This document shows positions 7,298 through 15,026 of a stretch of 64,000 nucleotides of DNA, piece by piece. Both the position numbers and the translations under genes were made by a program. Location of the stretch: NCBI GenBank assembly GCA_027315365.1, contig DAHUYF010000158.1:62001-126000 (forward strand), read 5' to 3'. Within the stretch, counting starts at the first letter, position 1. Each line of letters begins with the position of its first letter. The DNA is from Rhodospirillales bacterium (GTDB taxonomy: Bacteria > Pseudomonadota > Alphaproteobacteria > ATCC43930 > CGMCC-115725). Under the pieces are notes generated by a model that ran no database searches, was not told where the DNA came from, and was given only the letters and a program-made list of their open reading frames with translations.

Positions 7298-8322
7298 CCC
7301 AGCTGATCTATGGCGAGGCGGAGCTGATGGCGGAGCATCGCTACGCACGGCCGCAGATCGAGGCCGGATATCGCCTGCATGGCGGCTTCGATGCGAGCGG
7401 CGCCTATATCTCGCCGCGCACGCTGCGGCGCTGGCCGGCGGTGCGCGCCTGGCAGGCGGCGCTGGCGGCGCAGGGATTCCCGCTGATCGACGCCTCGACC
7501 CGGCTGCTGAGCCGCGGCAACTATCCGAGCTTCGAGCAGCAGAAGCTGCTGCTCGATCTCGGGCTCGGGCAGACCTTGTGGAATGCGCTCACCGTCACCG
7601 GGTGCGTCGAGGCGCGCGGCCGCCGGCTGGCCGAGTTCATGCCGCCGGATTTCGCGGCGATCATCGCCGAGGACATCTCCGGCACCGCGATCGGCCATCT
7701 CGGCACGGGGCTGATGAAGGCGCACGGGCTCGACGAGGGCGGCAGCGCCGAACGCGGCGAGGGCGGCCATGATACGATGTGGTTTGCGGGGCGCGACCTG
7801 CTTTTCGGCAAGGACGCCTATCCCCTACCGGTGGTGCCGGAGAGCCTGGCACGGCCGGAATTCGGCAGGCTGATGCCGCAGATCCCGCTGCCGCACGAGC
7901 AGACCATCCTGCTGCTGATGAACGTGCTGATGATCGAGATCCGCGCCGAAGCGTTCTTCGCCTTCTGCACGCGGCTGATGCGCGCGCCGGAGCTGTTCCG
8001 CGATCGCCGTGCGCCGGCAGCGCACGCGGCGGTGCTGGTCGAGCGCATCCGCCAGGACGAGGCGATCCATGTCGCCTATCTCCAGACCGCGGTCTCGGAG
8101 CTGCGCAGCGTCACCTTCCGCGGCGAGGGCGGGGCGCTCGTGCCGGGCAAGGCGCTCATCGATCCCGTCTGGAACGGCATGGTGCAGTGGCATTCCGTCA
8201 CTGCCCTCGATCACGCGCGCGCCCAGGCGCGGGACGCGATCGCGGCGCAGCTGCTGGCGGCGCTGGACGGCGCCCGGCGTCTCGCCGCCTTCGACGCGCT
8301 GGCGCCGCGCGAGGCGGCGTGA
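7294..8322 (+). CDS. Putative ferritin-like (diiron) protein of unknown function
   Basis: 342 aa; ATG 7294 overlaps the TetR stop (ATGA). I cannot name the family. The helical second half has features of a four-helix diiron carboxylate protein: E126 in AAIIAEDISG with H135 nearby, E215 and E219 in MIEIRAEAFFAF, and an E-x2-H pair, E256/H259, in RQDEAIHVAYLQ. If these ligate iron the protein could be an oxygenase or oxidase component. No signal peptide or membrane span is present. The operon with an SDR and an LLM flavoprotein suggests catabolism or modification of a hydrophobic compound. The diiron reading is an inference from motif spacing only. Confidence 0.6.
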   Translation: MTQLIYGEAELMAEHRYARPQIEAGYRLHGGFDASGAYISPRTLRRWPAVRAWQAALAAQGFPLIDASTRLLSRGNYPSFEQQKLLLDLGLGQTLWNALTVTGCVEARGRRLAEFMPPDFAAIIAEDISGTAIGHLGTGLMKAHGLDEGGSAERGEGGHDTMWFAGRDLLFGKDAYPLPVVPESLARPEFGRLMPQIPLPHEQTILLLMNVLMIEIRAEAFFAFCTRLMRAPELFRDRRAPAAHAAVLVERIRQDEAIHVAYLQTAVSELRSVTFRGEGGALVPGKALIDPVWNGMVQWHSVTALDHARAQARDAIAAQLLAALDGARRLAAFDALAPREAA

Positions 8323-9161
8323 TGCGCGAGCTTCAGGGAAAGACCGCCTTCGTCACCGGCGGCGCCAGCGGCATTGGTCTGGCGCTCGGTCGCGCGTTTG
8401 CCGCAGCGGGCATGAAGGTGATGCTCGCCGATATCGAAGCGGCGCCGCTCGCCGAAGCGGTGCGCGGGCTGGCAGCGACGGGCGCCTCGACGAAAGGCGT
8501 GGTCTGCGACGTCGCCGACCGCGTCGCGGTCGAGCGCGCGGCGGCGGAGACCATCGCGGCCTTTGGCAAGGTGCATATTCTCTGCAACAATGCCGGGGTC
8601 AGCGCTTGGGGCGGGCCGGTAGAGCGGATTCCGCCCGGCGATTGGGACTGGGTGATCGGCGTCAATCTGATGGGCGTGATCCACGGGATCGCGGCCTTCC
8701 TGCCGCACATCAAGGCGCAGGGCGAGGGCGGTCATATCGTCAACACCGCCTCGATGGCGGGGATGGTGAGCCCGCCGCGCATGTCGCCCTACAACGTCAC
8801 CAAATTCGCCGTGGTGACGCTGTCGGAGACGCTCGCCGCCGAGCTGGCGGACAGCGGCATCGGTGTCAGCGTACTTTGTCCCGGATGGGTCCAAACACGT
8901 ATCAACGAAAGTGCGCGCAACCGTCCGCCGCGCTTGGGGCCGATGCGAACCCCGACGCCCGAGGCGCTCGCGCGCAGGGAACAGCTGGCGGACCTGCTGC
9001 GCGCGGGCATGAGCGTCGATGAGGTGGCGGCGCGCGTCATGGCGGCGATCCGCGATGATGACCTCTACGTCTTCACCCATCCCGAGATGCGCGGCGTGCT
9101 CGAGGACCGCTTCCGCCGCATTCTCGCGGCCTATGACAAGGCGGACGCCTTCCAGCCATAG
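8322..9161 (+). CDS. Short-chain dehydrogenase/reductase
   Basis: 279 aa classical SDR. ATG 8322 shares bases with the preceding stop (TGATG). The NAD(P)-binding motif TGGASGIGLALG is at residues about 12-23, NNAG near residue 90, the catalytic Ser in NTASMAG, and Tyr/Lys in YNVTK. An acidic residue after the second strand (LADIEA) favours NAD(H). It probably oxidises an alcohol or reduces a ketone in the same pathway as the adjoining ferritin-like and LLM enzymes. Substrate unknown. Confidence 0.9.
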   Translation: MRELQGKTAFVTGGASGIGLALGRAFAAAGMKVMLADIEAAPLAEAVRGLAATGASTKGVVCDVADRVAVERAAAETIAAFGKVHILCNNAGVSAWGGPVERIPPGDWDWVIGVNLMGVIHGIAAFLPHIKAQGEGGHIVNTASMAGMVSPPRMSPYNVTKFAVVTLSETLAAELADSGIGVSVLCPGWVQTRINESARNRPPRLGPMRTPTPEALARREQLADLLRAGMSVDEVAARVMAAIRDDDLYVFTHPEMRGVLEDRFRRILAAYDKADAFQP

Positions 9162-9170
9162 GAGCCAGGC

Positions 9171-10475
9171 ATGAAGTTCGGCATCTTCTACGAGCATCAG
9201 CTGCCGCGGCCGTGGCAGGAGGGCGACGAGCACCGGATCTATCGCGAGGCGCTCGATCAGGTGGAGCTGGCCGACCGCCTGGGCATCGACCACGCCTGGG
9301 AGGTCGAGCATCATTTCCTCGAGGAGTATTCGCATTCCTCGGCGCCCGAGGTGTTCCTCGCCGCCTGCTCGCAGCGCACCAGGCAGATCCGGCTGGGCCA
9401 CGGCATCGTGCTGATGCCGCCCAACTACAACCATCCCGCGCGCGTCGCCGAGCGCATCGCTGCGCTCGATCTGGTCTCGGACGGGCGCGTCGAGTTCGGC
9501 ACCGGCGAGTCGGCGTCGATCATGGAGCTGGGCGGCTTCGGTGTCGCGCCCGATGAGAAGCGGGCGATGTGGGCCGAATCGCTCGAGCAGTGCCTCAACA
9601 TGATGGTGATGAGCCCCTATCCTGGCTTCGAGGGGAAATATTTCTCGATGCCCTGCCGCAACGTCGTGCCGAAGCCGTTGCAGAAGCCGCACCCGCCGGT
9701 CTGGGTGGCGTGCTCCAACCGCGAGACGATCAAGCTCGCGGCGCGGCTCGGCATCGGCGCGCTGACCTTCGCCTTCGTCGACCCCGCCGAGGCGCGGCAA
9801 TGGGTCGACGATTATTACCGCATCTTCAAGGAGGAGTGCGTGCCGATCGGCCATGCGGTCAATCCCAACGTCGCGATGGTGACCGGCTTCTCGGTGCATC
9901 CCGATCGCGAGGAGGCGGCGCGGCGCGGCGAGGACGGCTTCCGCTTCTTCGGCTATGCGCTGGGGCATCACTATATTTTCGGAGAGCACAAGCCCGGCCG
10001 CACCGACGTCTGGGCGAATTTCGAGCGGGCGCGCCCGGCGCTGCCGCCTGCCGGCGCCAGTCGCGGCATCGGCACGCCCGAGGATCTGCGCCAGCACCTC
10101 GCGGCCTTCGAGGCCTCCGGCGTCGACCAGGTGGCCTTCATCCAGCAGGGCGGCCGCAACCGGCACCAGCACATCTGCGAGGCGCTCGAATTGTTCGCAC
10201 GCGAGGTGATGCCCGAGTTCAAGGAGCGCGAGGCGGCGCACCAGCGGCACAAGGCCGAGGCGCTGCAGCCCTATATCGATCAGGCGATGGCGCGCAAGCA
10301 GCGCCTGCGGGAGCTTGCCGAGGACGAGATTCCGAGCTACGTCGCGCTGGGTCGACAGATTGCCGAGCAGGGCAAGGAGACCGAGCAGCAGCGCCGGAAC
10401 CGCGAGAAGTGGTCGGCGACCTCGCAGGTGCCGCTGGTCGACCCGCTCAAGGGTGGCGCCCCGGCTGCCGGGTAA
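9171..10475 (+). CDS. LLM-class flavin-dependent oxidoreductase
   Basis: 434 aa, luciferase-like monooxygenase family. The beginning MKFGIFYEHQLPRPW and segments RLGHGIVLMPPNYNHP, GRVEFGTGESAS and PPVWVACSNRETI follow the TIM-barrel core of the long-chain flavin monooxygenases. The C-terminal roughly 80 residues (from about 345) form a charged, probably helical extension beyond the usual core length. It would use reduced flavin and O2 to oxygenate or desaturate a substrate in the cytoplasm. It is the last gene of the TetR operon, 9 bases after the SDR gene. Confidence 0.88.
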   Translation: MKFGIFYEHQLPRPWQEGDEHRIYREALDQVELADRLGIDHAWEVEHHFLEEYSHSSAPEVFLAACSQRTRQIRLGHGIVLMPPNYNHPARVAERIAALDLVSDGRVEFGTGESASIMELGGFGVAPDEKRAMWAESLEQCLNMMVMSPYPGFEGKYFSMPCRNVVPKPLQKPHPPVWVACSNRETIKLAARLGIGALTFAFVDPAEARQWVDDYYRIFKEECVPIGHAVNPNVAMVTGFSVHPDREEAARRGEDGFRFFGYALGHHYIFGEHKPGRTDVWANFERARPALPPAGASRGIGTPEDLRQHLAAFEASGVDQVAFIQQGGRNRHQHICEALELFAREVMPEFKEREAAHQRHKAEALQPYIDQAMARKQRLRELAEDEIPSYVALGRQIAEQGKETEQQRRNREKWSATSQVPLVDPLKGGAPAAG

Positions 10476-10512
10476 CCCTTTGTGGTCGGGGATCGATCCG
10501 CCGCTGGCGGCG

Positions 10513-10518
10513 TATAAT
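10513..10518 (+). promoter_or_regulatory. Perfect TATAAT -10 box upstream of the OmpA-like gene
   Basis: TATAAT lies 34 bases before the ATG at 10552, with AGGAGG close to that ATG. No good -35 hexamer is at the expected distance, so only the -10 is supported. Confidence 0.4.
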
Positions 10519-10551
10519 GTCGACGTGCCGTAACGTTAGGAGGGTTAAGCT

Positions 10552-11667
10552 ATGATTCGGTCGGCAATGCGGGCCACGCTGGGCTTGTTCACGACGGTGC
10601 TGGTGGGGGCGCTGGCGGCAGGCGCTTCGGCCCAGGATAGCGCGGTATCGTCGACGCCAACGCCGACGCCGAGCACGGGCCTCTATATCGGCGGCGGCGC
10701 TGGTGTGAATTTTCAGGATGAGAACCGGTTCCGCGGCGGCGGCGCCGACAGCAACACCACCTATGACAACGGCTTCGTCGGCCTGCTCAGCCTCGGCTAC
10801 GGGCTGGGCAATGGGATGCGCGTCGAACTCGAGCCGGGCTGGCGCGTCAACGGGGTGCACGAGGCGGGCGGTGTCAGCGGCGGCGGCCACACGAATGTCG
10901 GCTCGCTGATGGTCAATGGGCTCTACGACTTCAATACGCCGAGGCTGAACGGCTGGGTGCCGCATCTCGGCGCCGGCGTCGGCGTCGCGCGGGTCGGCAA
11001 CGCCAGCTATTCCAGCGATACGCCATCGGTCTCGGGCAACGACACCGTGCCGGCCTTCCAGGCCATCGCCGGTGTCGACTACCCGGTCACGCAGCAGCTG
11101 AGGCTCGGTATCGACTATCGCTATTTCGTCGCCCATGACACCGGCTTCCACAACGACGTCACCGGCGCTCCGGTCAAGGGCGGCGACTTCAACGACAATG
11201 CGGTGCTGCTGACCTTCCGCTGGCAGTTCGGCGCCGCCCCGGCGCATGCGACGCCCGCGGCCTACATGCCGCCGGCGCCACCGGCCGCGCCCCCCGCCGC
11301 GCCGGCCGCGCCGCCGCCGCCGGTGGCGCGGAACTTCACCGTCTATTTCGATCTCGACCGGGCGACGCTCACCGAGGCCGGCCGCGCCGTGGTTCGTGCC
11401 GCCGCAGCCAACGCCAAGCAGGGCGAGGTCACGCATATCGACGTCACCGGGTATACCGACACGACGGGATCGGCGCGTCACAACCAGGGCCTCTCGGAGC
11501 GGCGCGCGGCGACGGTCCGTGCGGCGCTGATCGCCGACGGTTTGGCTCCCGACCAGATCGTCACCCGCGGCCGCGGCGAGTCCGATCTCGCCGTGCCGAC
11601 CGCCAACGGCGTCAACGAGCCGCGCAACCGCCGCGTCGTCATCGTCGAACAGGGACCGGGAACCTGA
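10552..11667 (+). CDS. Outer-membrane beta-barrel protein with OmpA C-terminal domain
   Basis: 371 aa. Strong RBS AGGAGG before ATG 10552. A signal peptide is visible, cleaved after about residue 27 (GASAQ). Residues about 40-225 form an eight-stranded-barrel-like region with alternating aromatic/Gly strands (GLYIGGGAGVNF, FVGLLSLGYGLGNG, RLGIDYRYF) ending in LTFRWQF. A Pro/Ala linker (about 228-260) leads to a peptidoglycan-binding OmpA domain (FTVYFDLDRATLTEAG to NRRVVIVEQ), with the conserved HIDVTGYTDTTGS and LSERRA segments. It anchors the outer membrane to the wall. It has its own promoter and is not part of the LLM operon. Confidence 0.92.
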   Translation: MIRSAMRATLGLFTTVLVGALAAGASAQDSAVSSTPTPTPSTGLYIGGGAGVNFQDENRFRGGGADSNTTYDNGFVGLLSLGYGLGNGMRVELEPGWRVNGVHEAGGVSGGGHTNVGSLMVNGLYDFNTPRLNGWVPHLGAGVGVARVGNASYSSDTPSVSGNDTVPAFQAIAGVDYPVTQQLRLGIDYRYFVAHDTGFHNDVTGAPVKGGDFNDNAVLLTFRWQFGAAPAHATPAAYMPPAPPAAPPAAPAAPPPPVARNFTVYFDLDRATLTEAGRAVVRAAAANAKQGEVTHIDVTGYTDTTGSARHNQGLSERRAATVRAALIADGLAPDQIVTRGRGESDLAVPTANGVNEPRNRRVVIVEQGPGT

Positions 11668-11689
11668 TCGCGCCCCGCTTGGCTGCGCG

Positions 11690-12583
11690 CTAGGCGGGCG
11701 CGCGGTTGACGAGATAGATGCCGATGCCGACCAGGATCAGCGCCGCCACCAGCGCGGCGCTGATCGGCTCGCCCAGCAGCACAGCGCCGGCCAGCACGCC
11801 GAACAACGGCGTCAGGAAGGTGAAGGACGACAGCCGCCCCGCGGGGTAGCGCGCGATCAGCCAGAACCAGGCGAGATAGCTGGCGAAGGCGACGACCACG
11901 ATCTGATAAGCGAGCATGGCGAGGACGATCGGCGTCGGCGCGACGATGCCATGCTCGCCGACCGCCCAGGACAGCGCCGGCAGGAGGAGGGCGGAGATGC
12001 CGAGCTGGTAGAGCAGCGTCTTCTCCGGCGGGATGCGCGCCAACCGGCTCGCCTTGACCAGGACGGTGGTGCCGCCCCACAGCAGGGCGGCCGCGAAGGC
12101 CATGGCGTCGCCCAGCAGCTCGCGATGGCTGGGAAAGCGCAGGGCGTCGCCGAAGGCAAGCGCCGTGCCGACGAAGGCCGCGGCGAGGCCGAGCCCCTGC
12201 AGCGGGCGGAGCCTTTCATTTGGCACGAAGAAATGCGCGCCCAGCGCCACGGCGAAGGGCGCGGTGTAGAGAAACAGCACGGCCCGCGACGCGCTGGTGA
12301 AGACCAGGCCGGTGTAGAGCAAGACGAACTCGCCGCCGAACAGCAGCCCGATGAGGATGCCGAAACCGAGGCTACGGTCGCGCCCGAACAGCCGGACGCC
12401 GCGATGGGCCGACCAGGCCCATAGCAGCAGCGCCGAGCCGAAGGAGCGCAGCCCCGCCTGCAGCATCGGCGAGATACCGGCATTGGCGAGCTTGATCGCG
12501 ACCTGATTGAAGCCCCAGCAGGCGCACAGCAGCACCATGAGCAGGATGGCGGCGGCGTCGAGTCGGGGGCGCGGGCTGGACAT
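11690..12583 (-). CDS. EamA/DMT-superfamily exporter
   Basis: 297 aa from ATG 12583; a GTG nine codons upstream (12610) is the alternative start, and I prefer the ATG because GAGG precedes it. About ten hydrophobic helices form two EamA repeats. The first contains CWGFNQVAIKLANAGISP, the typical first-helix signature, and the second contains LLWGGTTVLVKASRLARI and LTPLFGVLAGAVLLGEPIS. Such inner-membrane permeases export metabolites, often amino acids or purines. It is convergent with the OmpA-like gene; nothing indicates the substrate. Confidence 0.9.
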   Translation of the reverse strand: MSSPRPRLDAAAILLMVLLCACWGFNQVAIKLANAGISPMLQAGLRSFGSALLLWAWSAHRGVRLFGRDRSLGFGILIGLLFGGEFVLLYTGLVFTSASRAVLFLYTAPFAVALGAHFFVPNERLRPLQGLGLAAAFVGTALAFGDALRFPSHRELLGDAMAFAAALLWGGTTVLVKASRLARIPPEKTLLYQLGISALLLPALSWAVGEHGIVAPTPIVLAMLAYQIVVVAFASYLAWFWLIARYPAGRLSSFTFLTPLFGVLAGAVLLGEPISAALVAALILVGIGIYLVNRAPA

Positions 12584-12665
12584 CGGGCGCCGAGCCTCGC
12601 CCGATGGCACCGCTCATGCAACCGCTTTCTGCGGCGGTAGCACGCCCGGCGCCGCGGGCGCTCGA

Positions 12666-14123
12666 TCAATAGGCGTTGTGGTGGACGAAGCCGACCAGCA
12701 GGGTACGCAGCAGGATGAGCAGGTCGAGGCGCAGCGACCAATTCTCGATGTAGTGGATATCGCATTTGACGCGCTCGTGCATCGCCGTGACGTCGGCGGT
12801 CTCGCCGCGCCAGCCATTGACCTGCGCCCAGCCGGTGATGCCCGGCTTGACGCGATGGCGGCGGAGATAGCCGTCGATCTGCTCCGCGTAATATTCGTTA
12901 TGGGCGATGGCGTGCGGCCGCGGGCCGACCAGCGACATCTCGCCCTTGAGCACGTTGATGAGCTGCGGCAGCTCGTCGAGGCTGGTGCGGCGCAGGAAGC
13001 GGCCGATGCGCGTGACGCGCGGGTCGCCTCGCTTGGCCTGCGGCACGTTCTGGTCGCGCCCGGCCTCGGCGGTCATCGAGCGGAATTTGAGCACGGTGAT
13101 CGGGTTGTTGTTGAAGCCGAAGCGCGGCTGGCGGAACAGCACCGGGCCGCGGCTGTCGAGCTTGATCAGGAGGCCGATCAGCAGCATCAGCGGCGCGAAG
13201 AACAGCAGCAGCAGCGCGCTCAACACGATGTCCTCGGCGCGCTTCAGCACCTTCGCCCAGGCCGAGAGCGGCCGCTCGAAGACATTGATCATGAAGGTGT
13301 GCTGCAGCATCGTGAGCTTGCGCGGCGAGATCTCGAGGTCGGAGAGATCGGGGCAGAGATTGACGTTGACCGGCAGCTCGCTCAGCTTGCGCAGCACGCC
13401 GTTGAATTCGGCGTCGCGCTTTTCCGGCAGGTGCACGATGATCTCGTCGATCGGCATCTTGCGCGCCAGCCGCAACAGACCCGCCACGGTTGCGTCCGAG
13501 GCGACGCCGGTCCCGGCGGCCGCGAGTCGCGGCGCGAAGATGCCGACGACGCGTACCTCGGCGTCGCCCGGCCAGGTGATCTGCTGCATCACCTGTTGGG
13601 CGAAAGGTTCGCAGCCGACAATGGCGACGTTGACGGAGAGCGTGCCGGTGCGCTGCCGACGGCCGAGATAGGCGGCGACGCCGACTCGCGCCGCGCCCGA
13701 CATGGCGGCGCCGAGCAGGAACCAGGAGCCGATCCAGACGCGCGAATATTGATCGGAAACTTTATCGAAAAAGGCGATCGTCAGCAGGATGGCGATGCTG
13801 ACGCCCCAACCGCCCACCACCTTCAGCGCCTGCCGCCGCCAGATGCGCAGATCGGCCATGTCGTAGGCGTCGATGGTCGCCATCACATTCGCCACCACCG
13901 CCATGCCGAGAGCGAGGATGAGGCCGTGGCGGAACTCGACCGATACCGAGTGATAGCGCGACACATAGGTGACGAGGCCGGCGACGGGTACTGCGACGAT
14001 GTCGAATGCGCGCAACAGCCCGCTGGCGAGAGACAGGATCTCGTGGCGGACGACCCGCGATCCGTCGCGTTTGCGCCGCCGCACCGTGAAGGGAGTCCTC
14101 TGCGATAGAGAAAGCTGCGCCAT
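12666..14123 (-). CDS. Polyprenyl-phosphate glycosylphosphotransferase (WcaJ/ExoY type)
   Basis: 485 aa. The N-terminal half has four to five membrane helices and a CoA-binding-like NAD-fold domain (NVAIVGCEPFAQQVMQQI). The C-terminal catalytic domain begins with KRAEDIVLSALLLLFFAPLM, followed by FRQPRFGFNN, VLKFRSM, LRRTSLDELPQLINVLKGEM and VGPRPHA, the signature of bacterial sugar transferases. The enzyme loads a hexose-1-phosphate onto undecaprenyl phosphate and so starts exopolysaccharide repeat units at the inner membrane. The Wzz/BY-kinase gene at 60-62 kb could belong to the same pathway. The 277 bases upstream (14124-14400) hold no convincing gene. Confidence 0.92.
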   Translation of the reverse strand: MAQLSLSQRTPFTVRRRKRDGSRVVRHEILSLASGLLRAFDIVAVPVAGLVTYVSRYHSVSVEFRHGLILALGMAVVANVMATIDAYDMADLRIWRRQALKVVGGWGVSIAILLTIAFFDKVSDQYSRVWIGSWFLLGAAMSGAARVGVAAYLGRRQRTGTLSVNVAIVGCEPFAQQVMQQITWPGDAEVRVVGIFAPRLAAAGTGVASDATVAGLLRLARKMPIDEIIVHLPEKRDAEFNGVLRKLSELPVNVNLCPDLSDLEISPRKLTMLQHTFMINVFERPLSAWAKVLKRAEDIVLSALLLLFFAPLMLLIGLLIKLDSRGPVLFRQPRFGFNNNPITVLKFRSMTAEAGRDQNVPQAKRGDPRVTRIGRFLRRTSLDELPQLINVLKGEMSLVGPRPHAIAHNEYYAEQIDGYLRRHRVKPGITGWAQVNGWRGETADVTAMHERVKCDIHYIENWSLRLDLLILLRTLLVGFVHHNAY

Positions 14124-14400
14124 CCTGTGTCACCCGCCGCTCTTGCCTCATTGCCGCTCCGTCGCGTGCCGCGCGGCTCGACCGCCATGCGAACGCTGCG
14201 AGCGCGATTTCCTCTCTGCGCGATACCGTGTCCGGAAGGGAAAGGGGCGGGTTTTGCCTGGCGCGCCACTGAACACCATGGCGCTAAAAAGGTTCCTGGC
14301 CGCGAAATCCCGGATACCGTCGGGTGGTCGCGGCGGTGCGGCACGGGCGCGTCGGGGGCGCCGTCGAGTTGTTAGCGCCGGAAGAAGGGGGACGGCGCCG

Positions 14401-14967
14401 TCAGGGGCGACCGGTATCGGCTCCGGGCGCCAGCGTCGCATAGGGCGCGCCGGCGGCGGCATCGACGGTAAAATGGATCCACATGCCGGCCTGGGCGTGG
14501 CCGGGCGCGCCGCACAGGAAATAGTAGGGGCCGGGCGTCTGGGCGACGAACTCGACCGTGTCGGTCTTGGGCGAGGGAATGCCCTGATCGGGATTGTCGG
14601 TGTAGGCGCGCGGGATGGCGACGGCATCGACGCCCGCCTGGTCGGGGAAGTGGTCGTGGGCGTACGGCTTGGTGACCAGCAGGCTGTGCGGCAGCATGGC
14701 GTCGTTGTTCTTGAAATGGATATCGACCGTCCAGCCCACCGGAACCACTACGGTCAGGTCGCCGGTGAAATAGCCGTTGAAGTTCAGCGCGCCGTTATTG
14801 GCGTTGTAGCCGGCGACGATGTCGAGGTTGACGTGCTTCGTCGACGCGTCGACCTTCATCCAGTCGGGCGTCACATGCTGTTGCGCGCGCGCCGGCGGCA
14901 GCGACAGGAGCAGCAGAGCAAGCACCGCGAGCGCGGCAGCCAGACGACCGGGCATGGGGAAAAGCAT
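14401..14967 (-). CDS. Secreted cupredoxin (type-1 copper protein)
   Basis: 188 aa from ATG 14967 (ATG 14955 is also possible; neither has a clear RBS). A signal peptide MPGRLAAALAVLALLLLSLP ends near PARAQQ. The cupredoxin barrel carries a complete type-1 copper site: a His in MLPHSLLV and the C-terminal C-x4-H-x4-M in LCGAPGHAQAGM. The length and the YNANNGALNFNGY segment resemble sulfocyanin-type blue copper proteins. It lies 59 bases downstream of the PQQ dehydrogenase on the same strand, with a strong hairpin between, so it is a plausible periplasmic electron acceptor for that enzyme in place of a cytochrome c. That role is inferred. Confidence 0.8.
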   Translation of the reverse strand: MLFPMPGRLAAALAVLALLLLSLPPARAQQHVTPDWMKVDASTKHVNLDIVAGYNANNGALNFNGYFTGDLTVVVPVGWTVDIHFKNNDAMLPHSLLVTKPYAHDHFPDQAGVDAVAIPRAYTDNPDQGIPSPKTDTVEFVAQTPGPYYFLCGAPGHAQAGMWIHFTVDAAAGAPYATLAPGADTGRP

Positions 14968-14991
14968 CCGACAGGGGAGAAGAGGAAGCAG

Positions 14992-15020
14992 GGGCGGCGC
15001 CGGAGGCTCCGGCGCCGCCC
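14992..15020. terminator. Perfect 13-bp hairpin between PQQ dehydrogenase and cupredoxin genes
   Basis: GGGCGGCGCCGGA and its exact reverse complement are separated by GGC. It starts seven bases after the dehydrogenase stop and lies 25 bases before the cupredoxin start on the minus strand. No T-run follows. It may act as a partial terminator or as a stabiliser that sets the ratio of the two products. Confidence 0.55.
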
Positions 15021-15026
15021 GCAACA

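Noticed and set aside
12507-14108. 533-codon plus-strand frame opposite the sugar transferase gene
   Set aside because: The minus strand has full glycosylphosphotransferase motifs; the plus frame is low-complexity and has no domain.
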